A stretch of 64,000 bases of DNA from Pseudomonas mosselii (GTDB lineage Bacteria; Pseudomonadota; Gammaproteobacteria; Pseudomonadales; Pseudomonadaceae): positions 2,077,501-2,141,500 of the forward strand of contig NZ_CP081966.1 of NCBI RefSeq assembly GCF_019823065.1, written 5' to 3'. A program made the translations under genes and the position numbers. A model generated the notes under the pieces. The model searched no databases. It worked only from the letters and a program-made list of their open reading frames with translations, and was not told the origin of the DNA. Positions 28,528 to 37,275 of the stretch are shown here, one piece after another. The first letter of the stretch is position 1, and each line of letters starts with the position of its first letter.

Positions 28528-28700
28528 ACGAAGCCGTGCTGGCCGCAGCCGCGCGGGCGCTCCATGATGATCAGGAGCGTGATGCGTTACTCCAGGTGTT
28601 TTGGAAACAGCTTCGCCAGCCTGCTCGGAATCTGGCGAGGGAGAGAGCAGAAGCCATGCCTGTTCGCCGGCCACTGCCTCAGCGAGGGATCCTGATCTAG
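28524..28700 (+). CDS. Small unrecognised protein after sctL
   Basis: 58 residues, starting MNEAVLAAAARALHDDQERD, with an ATGA overlap to sctL. The product is basic in its second half and helical in its first. In P. aeruginosa pscL ends the operon, so this is an extra gene or a decayed remnant of one. The tight coupling argues for translation, but nothing shows its role. The 236 bases beyond it, up to the end of sctU, hold no supported gene. Confidence 0.45.
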   Translation: MNEAVLAAAARALHDDQERDALLQVFWKQLRQPARNLARERAEAMPVRRPLPQRGILI

Positions 28701-28936
28701 TGTGGTGTATCACAAATAGTGACCATAACTCGCGGCGCTTTTTGCGCTCATGCGGGGTTGAAAACAGGCTCGGAATGTTCATTTACAACCCGTGAAATCG
28801 AGCACGACTTCGGCCGTTTCTCGCCTGTTTTCGCCTTGTCTGATCGCCACTCGGCTACTTTTCGTACAAACCCCGGGCTTCCAACTCCGATTGTCCTGGA
28901 CCTGTGGGATAGGGGTTGCCAGTGGTTTGCGGTTAT

Positions 28937-29983
28937 CTATGCAATCTTCTCTTGCGCCTGCAACCAGCGAATCACCTCAGCGACCGGCTGGATCAAGTCA
29001 CCTGGAATGTACTGCTCCACCAGGCTATCCGCGAACAGCGCCCGGGCCAGGGGAATACGTTCGAGCACCGGTATCCCTTCCTCTTCGGCGACCCGCCGGA
29101 CCAGCAGGGCCTGTTCGTCGGTGTACTTGAGGGTGACCAACGGCAGGGGCGTTTCCCCGGGCCTGTAGCGCAGGCCCACGGCGATATGGGTCGGGTTGGC
29201 GACGATGACCGACGAGCGCCTGACGTCCGCGCGCAGCGTGCCGTTGTGTATCTCGCGATGGCGCTTGCGACGCTCGCGCTTGAGCTCCGGGGCACCCTCC
29301 ATCTCCTTGTGCTCGCGCTTGACCTCTTCCTTGCTCATGCGCAGCTGTTTCAGATGTTGCCAGCGTTCAAGACCATAGTCGGCCGCCGAGATCGCCAGGA
29401 AGCCCACGGCACAGACCCCGATAAGGTTGCCCATCAGGCTGCCCAGCAACGGCAGGATGCACTCGATGCCGCACGACGGCACCCGCAGCAGCGTGCGCAG
29501 CTGATCGCTGAGCAGGCCAATCACCAGCGCGCCGAGCAGCAGGACCTTGAGCGCCGACTTGAGAAAATCGAGCAGGTTCCTGATCGAGAAGATCCGCGTC
29601 ACCCCCTCCAGCGGGCTGACTTTTTTCAGGTCAGGTGTGAGCGATTGGCTGCTGAAGACGAAACCGATCTGCAGCAGGTTGCCGGCGATGGCGGCCAGCA
29701 CCGCGGTCAAAAGGAACGGCAGGGTGAGCCATAGCAACTCATGCAGCAGTTGCTTCAGCATCAGCTCCAGCGCTTGGCGAAAGGGCAGATGGAGCAGGGG
29801 GGCGGGCAGCATCATCAGCTCACCAAGATGCCCGAGAAAGTAGTCGGGAAAGCCCATGGGCAACGCGACCAGGCTCAGGATGAGTACAGTGGAGACCAGC
29901 TCCTTGCTCTTGGCCACCTGGCCGTTGCGGCGCGCATCGCGCAATTTCGCTTGTGTGGGTTGTTCGGTCTTTTCGGTGCTCAT
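28937..29983 (-). CDS. sctU: Type III export switch protein SctU (PscU)
   Basis: 348 residues from ATG 29983, overlapping the sctT stop (ATGA). Four membrane helices in the first about 210 residues, then a cytoplasmic domain with the self-cleaving NPTH motif (VIVANPTHIAVGLRY). Cleavage there switches export from needle parts to translocators. The N-terminus MSTEKTEQPTQAKLRDARRNG is characteristic. Longer in-frame readings run back through sctT and are spurious. Last gene of the leftward N-to-U operon. Confidence 0.96.
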   Translation of the reverse strand: MSTEKTEQPTQAKLRDARRNGQVAKSKELVSTVLILSLVALPMGFPDYFLGHLGELMMLPAPLLHLPFRQALELMLKQLLHELLWLTLPFLLTAVLAAIAGNLLQIGFVFSSQSLTPDLKKVSPLEGVTRIFSIRNLLDFLKSALKVLLLGALVIGLLSDQLRTLLRVPSCGIECILPLLGSLMGNLIGVCAVGFLAISAADYGLERWQHLKQLRMSKEEVKREHKEMEGAPELKRERRKRHREIHNGTLRADVRRSSVIVANPTHIAVGLRYRPGETPLPLVTLKYTDEQALLVRRVAEEEGIPVLERIPLARALFADSLVEQYIPGDLIQPVAEVIRWLQAQEKIA

Positions 29984-30768
29984 GGCTGCTCCAGCAAAGG
30001 GCCGAGCAGGCGTACCTTGGACAGTGCGATGAAAACCTGGCTTTCGGCCTGCGTCATCAGCAGGAACAGGTACGGCACCAGCAGCGCGCTGCAGACCAGG
30101 CTTTTGATCGGCATGGACAGGATGAACACGTTCAGTGACGGTGCGAAGCGGCTGACCAGGGCGAGGCCGAATTCGGCGAGGAACATGGCAATCAGCAATG
30201 GCGCGGCGAACAGCACGCAGAGGCTCAGCAGGTAGTCGAACTGGGCCAGGAAGAACGTATTCCACTGGTCGCCGATGTACGGGTAGAAGCTTGCCACCGG
30301 CCAGCTGGCATAGCTGCCCAGCAGCGCCCCTAGCAGCCCCAGGAAGGCGCCGCCGGTGAAGAACAAGGTAACGAGCGTCTGCGCCAGGAAGGCGCCGGTG
30401 GGGCTGGTCTGGCTGCCCAGAAGCGGGTTGAGGGTGGAGGCCAGGGTGGCGCCGCGCTGGTTGTCGATGAGAAAGCCGCAGGCCTCCAGGGCCCAGAACG
30501 GGATGGCCACCACGAAGCCCAGCAGCAGGCCGAGCAGCACTTCCTTGCCGATCAGCAGCCCCAGCTGTAATCCGTCCAGCGCAACGGGTAGGGTACCGGC
30601 CACGCTGGGGTAGATGAACAGGGCCAGCGAACAGGCCACGCCATTGCGCACCAGCGCGCCGCCCAGTACCTGCTTGCCGAGGATCGGCAGCAGCAGAAAA
30701 CAGCCGAACAACCGGGGCAGGATCAGGCTGAAGCCCAGCAGCATCTGTTCAAGCGTCTGGACCGTCAT
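29980..30768 (-). CDS. sctT: Type III export gate protein SctT (PscT)
   Basis: 262 residues from ATG 30768, overlapping the sctS stop by the ATGA pattern. Multi-pass FliR/SpaR family member with several hydrophobic helices (LALFIYPSVAGTLP, GFVVAIPFWALEACGFLIDNQRG, SLCVLFAAPLLIAMFLAEFGLAL). It forms the export gate with SctR and SctS. The size matches YscT (261). Confidence 0.95.
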   Translation of the reverse strand: MTVQTLEQMLLGFSLILPRLFGCFLLLPILGKQVLGGALVRNGVACSLALFIYPSVAGTLPVALDGLQLGLLIGKEVLLGLLLGFVVAIPFWALEACGFLIDNQRGATLASTLNPLLGSQTSPTGAFLAQTLVTLFFTGGAFLGLLGALLGSYASWPVASFYPYIGDQWNTFFLAQFDYLLSLCVLFAAPLLIAMFLAEFGLALVSRFAPSLNVFILSMPIKSLVCSALLVPYLFLLMTQAESQVFIALSKVRLLGPLLEQP

Positions 30769-31031
30769 CGTGCCGAGGAAATTCGGTTGAGCACCAGATC
30801 GGTGTAGCGGTACAACTCGCTGCCCATCCAGTCGGCAGTGACGAACAGGGTGACGACCACCGCCACCAGCTTGGCGACAAAACCTAGGGTCTGCTCCTGT
30901 ACCTGGGTCAACGCCTGTACCAGGGAAACCAGGGTACCGACCAGCGCGGCCATCAGCACCGTCGGCAGCGACAGGACCAGCACCAGCCACAGCGACTGGG
31001 TGGCGAAGTGCAGAACTTCGGTATTGCCCAT
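30765..31031 (-). CDS. sctS: Type III export gate protein SctS (PscS)
   Basis: 88 residues, two membrane helices (LWLVLVLSLPTVLMAALVG and GFVAKLVAVVVTLFVTADWMG), FliQ family. Same length as YscS. Packs around the SctR-SctT core of the export gate. It starts two bases after the sctR stop. Confidence 0.95.
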   Translation of the reverse strand: MGNTEVLHFATQSLWLVLVLSLPTVLMAALVGTLVSLVQALTQVQEQTLGFVAKLVAVVVTLFVTADWMGSELYRYTDLVLNRISSAR

Positions 31032-31032
31032 G

Positions 31033-31686
31033 TCAGCCTCCGTAGCTCAGCACCAGGCCATGGGAAAGTCGCCCCCAGCCGTCGAGCAGGACGAACAGCA
31101 GCAGCTTGAAGGGCAGTGAAATGGTCACGGGCGACACCATCATCATGCCCATGGCCAGGAGGATGTTGGAGATGATCAGGTCGATGGCGATGAAGGGCAG
31201 GTAGATCAGGAAACCTACCTCGAAGGCCCGGCTCAGCTCGCTGATGGTGAACGCCGGCAGCAGCACCAGCAGGCTGTTGCCGTCGACCCGCTCGGCATAG
31301 TGCTGGGGCCAGAGTTGGCGGGTGCTGTCGAGGAAGAAAGCGCGTTCGCGCTCGTTGACCTGGCTGTCGAGAAAAGCGCGAAACGGCGCCATGCCTTCGT
31401 CGAGAAAGCGCTCGACCGAACGGGCATCGCCGAGGGTGGTCTCATGGGCGTTCAGGTAGTCGTAGGTGGCCATGCCCACCGGGGCCATGACATAGAGGCT
31501 GAGGATGATCGCCAGGCCATACAAGGCCATGTTTGGCGGGATCTGCTGGACACCCAGGGCATTGCGCAGCAACGAGAAGACCACGGCCATCTTCAGGAAC
31601 GAGGTGGCCATGACCGCGATGAACGGCACCAGCGACAGCAGCGCCAGACCGAGGATCAGGCTCAGTTCGTCCGGCAGCTGGATCAT
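31033..31686 (-). CDS. sctR: Type III export gate protein SctR (PscR)
   Basis: 217 residues, same as YscR. FliP family with the highly conserved KMAVVFSLLRNALGVQQIPPNMALYG and the C-terminal SPVTISLPFKLLLFVL. It forms the pentameric core of the export gate. Its start overlaps the sctQ stop (ATGA). Confidence 0.97.
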   Translation of the reverse strand: MIQLPDELSLILGLALLSLVPFIAVMATSFLKMAVVFSLLRNALGVQQIPPNMALYGLAIILSLYVMAPVGMATYDYLNAHETTLGDARSVERFLDEGMAPFRAFLDSQVNERERAFFLDSTRQLWPQHYAERVDGNSLLVLLPAFTISELSRAFEVGFLIYLPFIAIDLIISNILLAMGMMMVSPVTISLPFKLLLFVLLDGWGRLSHGLVLSYGG

Positions 31687-31952
31687 GTCGGTTGCTGCTC
31701 CAGCAGGCGGTCGACTCGCACCCCGAGGCGGCCGTCGATCTGCACCAACAGACCGGTGCCGATGCAGCGCTGGTTGGCGAGGATGCGCACCTTGGCATCC
31801 ACAGGGCTATGCAGTTCAATCAGCGCTCCAGGTTGCAGGGTCGACAGTGTGTGCAGGTCGAGGGTCTGGCGACCGACTTCGAAGCTGACCGGGATGGGCA
31901 GTTGCTCCAGCGCTTGCAGCGTAGTGTCGGCCACAGGGGGGGTATCGTGCAT
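31683..31952 (-). CDS. Probable internal translation product SctQ-C
   Basis: An in-frame ATG at 31952 (Met219 of SctQ) is preceded by GGAG with nine bases between. It would give an 89-residue SpoA-domain protein starting MHDTPPV. Yersinia YscQ makes the equivalent short form from Met218, needed for pod assembly. The equivalent position and ribosome site here make the internal product likely. Confidence 0.6.
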   Translation of the reverse strand: MHDTPPVADTTLQALEQLPIPVSFEVGRQTLDLHTLSTLQPGALIELHSPVDAKVRILANQRCIGTGLLVQIDGRLGVRVDRLLEQQPT

Positions 31953-32606
31953 GCGGACTAGCTCCAGATGTGTGTCTTCGAGTTGCAGCTCGGCCCAGGG
32001 GTGGCCATCGAGCACGCCCAGCAGTCGCGGGGAACTTGGCGTACCGGCAGGCAGAAGCAGGATGTCGCCCGAGCCCAGGTCGCGCAGGTCGTGCAACGTC
32101 AATTCGAGGGCGCGCCACTGTAGCGAGAGGTTGAGCTGGATGTTCAGGCGTTCGCGTAGTGGACGCCGTGGCAAGGCCGCCAGCATGTGCTCGCTGTCGC
32201 CTTGTACCCAGCAGGGCAGCAGGCCCTGCGCGCTTCTCAGCGTCACCTGCAGACCGGGTGTGCGGTCGATGCTGCCTGCCGGCTCGATGCCCAGGCATTG
32301 CAGGCCGGGTAGGCGAGGGGTGTCCCGTTGCAGCACCGCCAGCTGCAGTGCGCTGGGGAGGCTGGCGAAGTCGGCTGCCTGTAACTGTGGTGCGAGCCAT
32401 TGCGCCAGCTGCTGCCGACGACACAGCAGGCGAGCCGGCACGCCGTGCCAATCGATTAGCACGGTCAGGTCCAGGTCATCGCCTGGAGTGCTGACGCTCA
32501 GCGAGACCTGCCCTTGATCGTCGGCATAATGGGGTTGGCGATGGCTCAGTGACTGCTGCAAGCGCAGTTCCTGAGTGTGGGCGACAGGCAAGTTCGATGT
32601 ACTCAT
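31683..32606 (-). CDS. sctQ: Type III C-ring/sorting-platform protein SctQ (PscQ)
   Basis: 307 residues, the same length as Yersinia YscQ. A SpoA (FliN/FliM-like) domain ends the protein (LPIPVSFEVGRQTLDLHTLS... through GVRVDRLLEQ). It forms the cytoplasmic pods with SctK and SctL that load substrates. It also contains a likely internal start that would yield the SpoA-only form (separate entry). Confidence 0.93.
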   Translation of the reverse strand: MSTSNLPVAHTQELRLQQSLSHRQPHYADDQGQVSLSVSTPGDDLDLTVLIDWHGVPARLLCRRQQLAQWLAPQLQAADFASLPSALQLAVLQRDTPRLPGLQCLGIEPAGSIDRTPGLQVTLRSAQGLLPCWVQGDSEHMLAALPRRPLRERLNIQLNLSLQWRALELTLHDLRDLGSGDILLLPAGTPSSPRLLGVLDGHPWAELQLEDTHLELVRMHDTPPVADTTLQALEQLPIPVSFEVGRQTLDLHTLSTLQPGALIELHSPVDAKVRILANQRCIGTGLLVQIDGRLGVRVDRLLEQQPT

Positions 32607-33445
32607 GGTTCAGGCCAGCCTTCGTCCTCTACATGGCGCTTGTTGCGCGAGCCTTGATGGTTGTCGCCCTTTGCGCCAAAGCCGAGGCTGACCGGCTGTG
32701 CGGGATCGAGTCGTTGCAGGCGCTCAAGCAGGTCCGTACCGGCCACCTGCAATTGCCGCAGGGCGGCCGGCGCAGCCTGGATCTCCACCTGCAGGCCAGC
32801 GCTCGCAGGGTTCATGCGTACTTCGACATGGCCCAGCTGAGGTAACTGCACCTGCAACAGGGCCTGTTCGCGTTTGCCAGTCCTGCTGGCGAACAGTTGC
32901 AGTTGCAGGCGCTCAACAAGCGTCTGCAGATCCTGGATGGGGGCAGCGACAGTTGATGACAGGCCCTTGTCGATCAGGGGGCGCTCGCTCGATGGGATGG
33001 GGGGGGCAAGGATTGGGTCGATATCGCGGAGTAGCAGACGATCCGGCACGTTGTTGGTATTGTCGTGGACATTTTGAGGGCCCGCCTCGGCTCGACTTGC
33101 TTCGGTCAATGAGGTTGGCTCGACTGCATCAGGTATCGCTGGCATGGGCTCCGGAAGGGGACGTTCGATGACGTCCTCGAGCAGCGCAGGTCGTTCTGCT
33201 GCGCAGGCGCGCGGGCACTTTGCGATCAAGTCAGCCATGTTCAGGACCACTTGGGTGACAGGGCGTTCAGGGCAGGCTTCGTCCTGGGTGGGTCGATGGC
33301 CAGTCTCCTGCGGCGCCCTGCGCTTTATCCGTGGATCTTCCAGCAGGTGTTCGAACAACCGTCGCTGCTCGTTGCATGGCCTAAGTCCAGGCGTTTCAGA
33401 CAATGGGTTGTCCGGCAGCGCAGGGACAGGCTGGGTGTTCAGCAT
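32603..33445 (-). CDS. sctP: Needle-length regulator SctP (PscP)
   Basis: 280 residues. Proline-rich, low-complexity N-terminal two-thirds and a folded C-terminal FliK-like/T3S4 domain (QVQLPQLGHVEVRMNPASAGLQVEIQAAP). It works as molecular ruler and substrate-specificity switch with SctU. YscP is about 455-515 and PscP about 370 residues, so this ruler is short. ATGA overlap with sctQ; its N-terminus overlaps the end of sctO by seven bases. Confidence 0.85.
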   Translation of the reverse strand: MLNTQPVPALPDNPLSETPGLRPCNEQRRLFEHLLEDPRIKRRAPQETGHRPTQDEACPERPVTQVVLNMADLIAKCPRACAAERPALLEDVIERPLPEPMPAIPDAVEPTSLTEASRAEAGPQNVHDNTNNVPDRLLLRDIDPILAPPIPSSERPLIDKGLSSTVAAPIQDLQTLVERLQLQLFASRTGKREQALLQVQLPQLGHVEVRMNPASAGLQVEIQAAPAALRQLQVAGTDLLERLQRLDPAQPVSLGFGAKGDNHQGSRNKRHVEDEGWPEP

Positions 33446-33909
33446 GGAGAACCTCCCTGGCCATGGCGCTCCTGCACTTCGAGCTCCTGGCTGTGCTCTG
33501 TACGCCGAGCGGTTTGCCGGGAAGCTTGCTCGTGCAGCTGCTTGAAACTGTCCAGCTGTTGTCTGGCCTTGGCGAGCTTCGTTTGCGCCTGCTGGCGTGC
33601 CGAGTGCTGGCGCATCAGCGCGTCCTCGCAGGCCACGACCTGTCCACGCAGGCTCGCTTCGCGCTCACCGAGCAGACCGACCTGTCGACGCCAGTGCTCC
33701 AGGCCATGGAGGTTGGTCAGGCGGCCCATCTGCGCATCGAACAGACGCTGTTCCTCCTCGAGGGCCCAGCGCCGATAAGTCAGATGCACTTCGAGCGATT
33801 GCGCCTGGTCCGCCTGGGCTGCCTGCAAGCGGACCTGTTGAGTGTGCGCTTCGCGCTCGGCCCGTTGCAGCCGGCGTTGCATGATGGATAACAGGGCGGT
33901 CAAGGACAC
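33439..33909 (-). CDS. sctO: Type III ATPase stalk protein SctO (PscO)
   Basis: 156 residues forming a long antiparallel coiled coil (Gln/Ala/Glu-rich heptads over nearly the whole length), as in YscO (154) and FliJ. It sits in the centre of the SctN hexamer and contacts SctV. It overlaps the end of sctN by ten bases. Confidence 0.9.
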   Translation of the reverse strand: MSLTALLSIMQRRLQRAEREAHTQQVRLQAAQADQAQSLEVHLTYRRWALEEEQRLFDAQMGRLTNLHGLEHWRRQVGLLGEREASLRGQVVACEDALMRQHSARQQAQTKLAKARQQLDSFKQLHEQASRQTARRTEHSQELEVQERHGQGGSPC

Positions 33910-35228
33910 CGGGCGATCTCCAGCAGTTGTTCGAGGCTCTGTTGCAGCGAACTGCGCTCATGCGGCGCCTGGCACAGCCAGGCGCGAATGGCATCGCGCT
34001 TGTCGATGGCCTGATCCACGGCAGGGTCCTGGCCTCGGGTGTATTCGCCGACTCGCAGCAGCAGCTCGACTTCTTCATAGCACGCCATCCACTGGCGCAA
34101 CTGGCTGGCGGCGGCGCGGTGGGCAGGGCTGACCACCTGGTGCATCACCCGGCTGACCGAGCGCAGCACGTCGATGGCCGGGTAGTGGTTGGCCGCCCCC
34201 AGTGCCTGGGACAGCACGATATGGCCATCGAGGATCGAGCGGGTTTCCTCGGCGATCGGTTCGTTCAGGTCATCGCCTTCCACCAGCACGGTGTAGAGCG
34301 CGGTGATCGAGCCCTTGTCCGCGTGCCCGGCACGTTCGAGCAGGCGTGGCAACTGGGCAAACACCGACGGCGGAAAGCCGCGTCGAGTCGGCGGTTCGCC
34401 CGCGGCCAGGCCGATCTCCCGCTGGGCCCGGGCGAAGCGGGTCAGCGAGTCCATCAGCAACAGGACCTTGCGGCCCTGATCACGGAAATACTCGGCCACG
34501 GTGGTGGCGACGAAGCCCGCACGGGCCCGCTCCATCGCCGGACGGTCGGAGGTCGCGACCACCAGCACCGCACGGCGCAGGCCCTGTTCGCCGAGCTCAT
34601 GGTGAATGAACTCGCGCACTTCTCGGCCGCGTTCGCCGATCAAGGCGAGGACGATCACGTCTGCCTGTGCGTTGCGCAGCAGTGAGGCCAGCAGCGTGCT
34701 CTTGCCGCCGCCGGCGGGTGCGAAGATGCCGACGCGCTGCCCTTCAGCGCAGGTGAGCAGGCCATCGATGCAACGGATGCCCAGGCTCAAGGGTGTGTCG
34801 ACCAGCTTGCGGCTCAAGGGAGCCGGCGCATCCCGATGTACCGGGTACCAGGCTTGCGGCGCGGTCTGTACGCTGCCGTCGAGCGTGTTGCCCAGGCCGT
34901 CGAGTACCATTCCCAGCAGATGATCACCCACACCGACGCGATGCTGGCTACCGGTGGGGCAGACCTCGGTGCGCGTGCAAAGCCCCTGTATGTCGCCCAA
35001 CGGGGCGAGCAATGCCTGGTCCTGTTGCAGGCCGATGACCTCGGCCAGCAGTTCCTGCTCATGGTCCGGCCTACGCAGCCGGCACAGTTCGCCGACCCGC
35101 ACCCCAGGCGCCAGTGCACGGATCAGGGTGCCGGTGACCTGGGTGACCTTGCCGTTGACCTGGACCAGGGTGACGTCGTTCACGGCGGCTTTCAGGGCCT
35201 GGGGAATCTGGAGCAGCGATGGCGACAT
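33900..35228 (-). CDS. sctN: Type III secretion ATPase SctN (PscN)
   Basis: 442 residues from ATG 35228; a TTG at 35247-35249 would add seven residues but would leave almost no leader after the predicted promoter. Walker [15 protein letters not shown], Walker B-like [21 protein letters not shown] and the [14 protein letters not shown] segment mark the FliI/YscN family. It unfolds and releases substrates from chaperones at the export gate. First gene of the leftward operon N-O-P-Q-R-S-T-U. Confidence 0.96.
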   Translation of the reverse strand: MSPSLLQIPQALKAAVNDVTLVQVNGKVTQVTGTLIRALAPGVRVGELCRLRRPDHEQELLAEVIGLQQDQALLAPLGDIQGLCTRTEVCPTGSQHRVGVGDHLLGMVLDGLGNTLDGSVQTAPQAWYPVHRDAPAPLSRKLVDTPLSLGIRCIDGLLTCAEGQRVGIFAPAGGGKSTLLASLLRNAQADVIVLALIGERGREVREFIHHELGEQGLRRAVLVVATSDRPAMERARAGFVATTVAEYFRDQGRKVLLLMDSLTRFARAQREIGLAAGEPPTRRGFPPSVFAQLPRLLERAGHADKGSITALYTVLVEGDDLNEPIAEETRSILDGHIVLSQALGAANHYPAIDVLRSVSRVMHQVVSPAHRAAASQLRQWMACYEEVELLLRVGEYTRGQDPAVDQAIDKRDAIRAWLCQAPHERSSLQQSLEQLLEIARCP

Positions 35229-35261
35229 GGGAAGGGTGCTGGTGCGCAAAGGAAGGACGCC

Positions 35262-35312
35262 ATTCTAGGAGGCTTGCCATGGGGCGGATTTCACTGTGAG
35301 TCGCATGTTTTT
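35262..35312 (-). promoter_or_regulatory. ExsA-type promoter of the sctN-U operon
   Basis: On the minus strand: A5 tract, GAC at the canonical distance (AAAA-N5-GnC), six bases, TGAAA (TGnnA), and a -10 box TAGAAT whose first T is exactly 26 bases after the T of TGAAA. This is a full match to the ExsA/LcrF architecture. The expected start point near 35255 favours ATG 35228 for SctN. Confidence 0.8.
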
Positions 35313-35350
35313 AGATTTCGGCCGCCCTCTTTGACGCTTGCCGAAAGGCT

Positions 35351-35401
35351 AAAAAGAAGCGCCCGGCAATGACAGTAAGGCTCATGGCAGGCCTCTAGCA
35401 T
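35351..35401 (+). promoter_or_regulatory. ExsA-type promoter of the popN operon
   Basis: A5 tract, GCC, six bases, TGACA, then TAGCAT with the same 26-base T-to-T spacing. Full match to AAAA-N5-GnC-N6-TGnnA. It diverges from the sctN promoter; the two A-tracts are about 40 bases apart, so ExsA sites lie back to back in one 200-base intergenic region. Confidence 0.8.
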
Positions 35402-35436
35402 GCCGCTCATTCATGTAGTTCGATAATGAGGTGGGC

Positions 35437-36279
35437 ATGAGCGTAGGCATCGGCTTAGCGCAGGTTGAATCGGCGGTGGCCGTGGGGGGCGGATGGGAAG
35501 GGCAGGCAACCATCCAGGTGCGGCAGGTAACCCCGATGGGGCAGCAGGTCGAGATGGCGGAAGAGGTGTCGATGGCGTTCTCGTCGTTGGCCAATGCCCG
35601 GCTCGGTGCCCGTAGCCGCATCACCGATGCGCGCCAGCATGGCTTGCAGGCAGGCCAGGCGGCCGAGGAGATGCTGGCCAAGGTACCGGATGTGCAGCGT
35701 CGTGCCCTGGATGAACTCGTGGCCTGGTTGCGCCAGCATCCCGATCTGACGCCGGGAGAGTTGCAAGCACGGCTGGATGGCTTTTCCGGCGAAGCCTGCC
35801 ATCGCTACCTGGCCTTGGCCTATGCCCGTGCCGCATTGGGCAATATGGCTGATGACAGCGGCTTGCCTGGGAAGCTAGATCAGGCCATGGCGGGCATGGC
35901 GCAGGCGCAGGGCCGGATGATCGAGCTGGGAATCGAGATCGGTCCGCTGGCCCAGGCTACCCAGGAACAGGGGGTCGCCGAAGTGGCCGCGCTGCGTGGG
36001 GTGTACTGCGATTTTTTGTGTGGTTATCGCGGTCTCAAGCACGCCTGGGACGAGCTGCGCGCACGCTTCGGTGACGCGGCCATCGGCGATGTCGCCCAGT
36101 TCATGCTCAACGGCCTGGCCAGTCATATCAGCGGGCCGTCCTCGCACCTGGACAGCAATCAGCTGCAGCAGGTCATCGGCGACATGAAACTGGTGCAGGC
36201 CCTGAAGAAACTGGAAAGCGACACTACCGCGCTGTTCCGCCAGCTTGCCGGAGAGCCCAGTGGCGTACGGGCCTTCTGA
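35437..36279 (+). CDS. popN: Type III gatekeeper SctW, PopN/YopN N-terminal component
   Basis: About 280 residues (ATG 35437; GTG-like or ATG start at 35431 adds two). HrpJ/YopN family: helical, with the region from EMAEEVSMAFSSLANARLG onward typical. It plugs the export apparatus until host contact. As in Yersinia and P. aeruginosa the gatekeeper is split: the TyeA-like part is a separate gene (pcr1) starting before this stop. Its chaperones would be the pscB and sycN-like products. First gene of the rightward operon behind an ExsA-type promoter. Confidence 0.9.
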   Translation: MSVGIGLAQVESAVAVGGGWEGQATIQVRQVTPMGQQVEMAEEVSMAFSSLANARLGARSRITDARQHGLQAGQAAEEMLAKVPDVQRRALDELVAWLRQHPDLTPGELQARLDGFSGEACHRYLALAYARAALGNMADDSGLPGKLDQAMAGMAQAQGRMIELGIEIGPLAQATQEQGVAEVAALRGVYCDFLCGYRGLKHAWDELRARFGDAAIGDVAQFMLNGLASHISGPSSHLDSNQLQQVIGDMKLVQALKKLESDTTALFRQLAGEPSGVRAF

Positions 36280-36544
36280 TCTGGTCAGCGACCTCTTGGC
36301 GCTGATCGACAAACGCTGGGCCGGCGAGCAGGACATCCTGCGCCTGCTGGCCGTGCTGCCGCTTGCTCCTGGCGGGCAACGCATCCACTGCCTGCGTGAA
36401 CTGCAGCGCATCTTCCGGCTGTTGCCTCTGCAGGTTTTCAGCGATGAGACCCAGCGCGAGCACCTGCTGATGGTCTGTCAGTTGACCATGGACCGGCTCA
36501 TCGAAGATGAGGAAGCGTCGCTGCGTGGCGTGCGGGAGGAATGA
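36260..36544 (+). CDS. pcr1: Gatekeeper C-terminal component Pcr1/TyeA
   Basis: 94 residues from GTG 36260, chosen because GGAGAG lies five bases upstream; TTG 36245 is the longer alternative. All-helical TyeA fold (LVSDLLALIDKRWAGEQDILRLL, then REHLLMVCQLTMDRLIEDEE). It binds the C-terminus of PopN to block early effector release. It overlaps the popN end and has an ATGA overlap with the next gene. Confidence 0.88.
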   Translation: MAYGPSDLVSDLLALIDKRWAGEQDILRLLAVLPLAPGGQRIHCLRELQRIFRLLPLQVFSDETQREHLLMVCQLTMDRLIEDEEASLRGVREE

Positions 36545-36918
36545 GCATGGACCCTTGTAGCGAGGCCATCGTCCGGTTCTGCCGCGATCAAGGCGTGGTA
36601 CTGGCGCATCTGCCGGAAACACGGCTACGCCTGGATCTTCCGGATATCGGTGTCCTGCAGTTCGAGCGGCTGGCGGGCCAGGTGACGCTTTGGCTGAGCT
36701 TTGCCGTGCAGGGCGCATTGTTCGAGCATGCCATGTCGAGTGCGCTCAGGCATGTCCAGGACCACCAGGTACCTGGGCAGCTGTTGCGATGCGGCCTGCT
36801 GCCTGACGAACGTCTGGTGTTGCTGGTCAGTCTCGATGAACGTCGCGTGACGAAACAGGTATTGCACGAGGCTTACCAGTTGCTGTCGCGGATGCGCGTC
36901 GAAGTGCTTGCGGCATGA
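36541..36918 (+). CDS. pcr2: Gatekeeper chaperone SycN/Pcr2
   Basis: 125 residues, CesT-like chaperone. Length matches SycN (123) and position popN-pcr1-pcr2 is conserved. In Yersinia SycN and YscB form a heterodimer on YopN's N-terminus; the partner-type gene here is at 22368, in another operon. ATGA overlaps on both sides show tight coupling. Confidence 0.85.
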   Translation: MSMDPCSEAIVRFCRDQGVVLAHLPETRLRLDLPDIGVLQFERLAGQVTLWLSFAVQGALFEHAMSSALRHVQDHQVPGQLLRCGLLPDERLVLLVSLDERRVTKQVLHEAYQLLSRMRVEVLAA

Positions 36919-37271
36919 GCCTGATAGAACGAGGCGGGCAGCTCCATGCCCCGTGGCTGCAATCCTTGGCAGCCGACACCGTGTTCCCCCGATCGGTTGG
37001 CGAACCGCTGCCGATGCCTGGGCAACCTGTGCAGGCACACCTGCGTGAGCTGTACCCGCAGTATCGGATGGCAAGCCTGCGGCTGTCGTACGCCAGTCCC
37101 GAACAGGAGCTGCGTGCCCTGTACGACCCACATCGCTTCGCCATGACGCTGGGCTCCCTGGCAAAGCAACTGCTGAGCGCCAAGGAGCGCCAGGCGGCGG
37201 TACTGCTGCAAGCGTTGCTGGCCGACCGGCACGCGCTGGCGTGCTACGCGAACCTTCTGCTCAAGGTATGA
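36915..37271 (+). CDS. yscX: YscX-type secreted export component
   Basis: 118 residues (YscX about 122). The C-terminal region with LRELYPQYRMA, SPEQELRALYDPHRFAMTLGSLAKQLLSAKERQA is typical. YscX is an early substrate that binds YscY and the export gate SctV; it is found only in the Ysc family, so its presence fixes the type of this system. Confidence 0.9.
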   Translation: MSLIERGGQLHAPWLQSLAADTVFPRSVGEPLPMPGQPVQAHLRELYPQYRMASLRLSYASPEQELRALYDPHRFAMTLGSLAKQLLSAKERQAAVLLQALLADRHALACYANLLLKV

Positions 37272-37275
37272 ACAG

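Noticed and set aside
28750..28775. AAAA...GGC...TG pattern between sctL and sctU
   Set aside because: The A-tract is three bases too close and no -10 box follows at the right distance; it also drives no gene.
35229..35249. TTG start seven residues upstream for SctN
   Set aside because: It would leave only a few bases of leader after the predicted ExsA-type promoter; ATG 35228 fits better, although neither has a good ribosome site.
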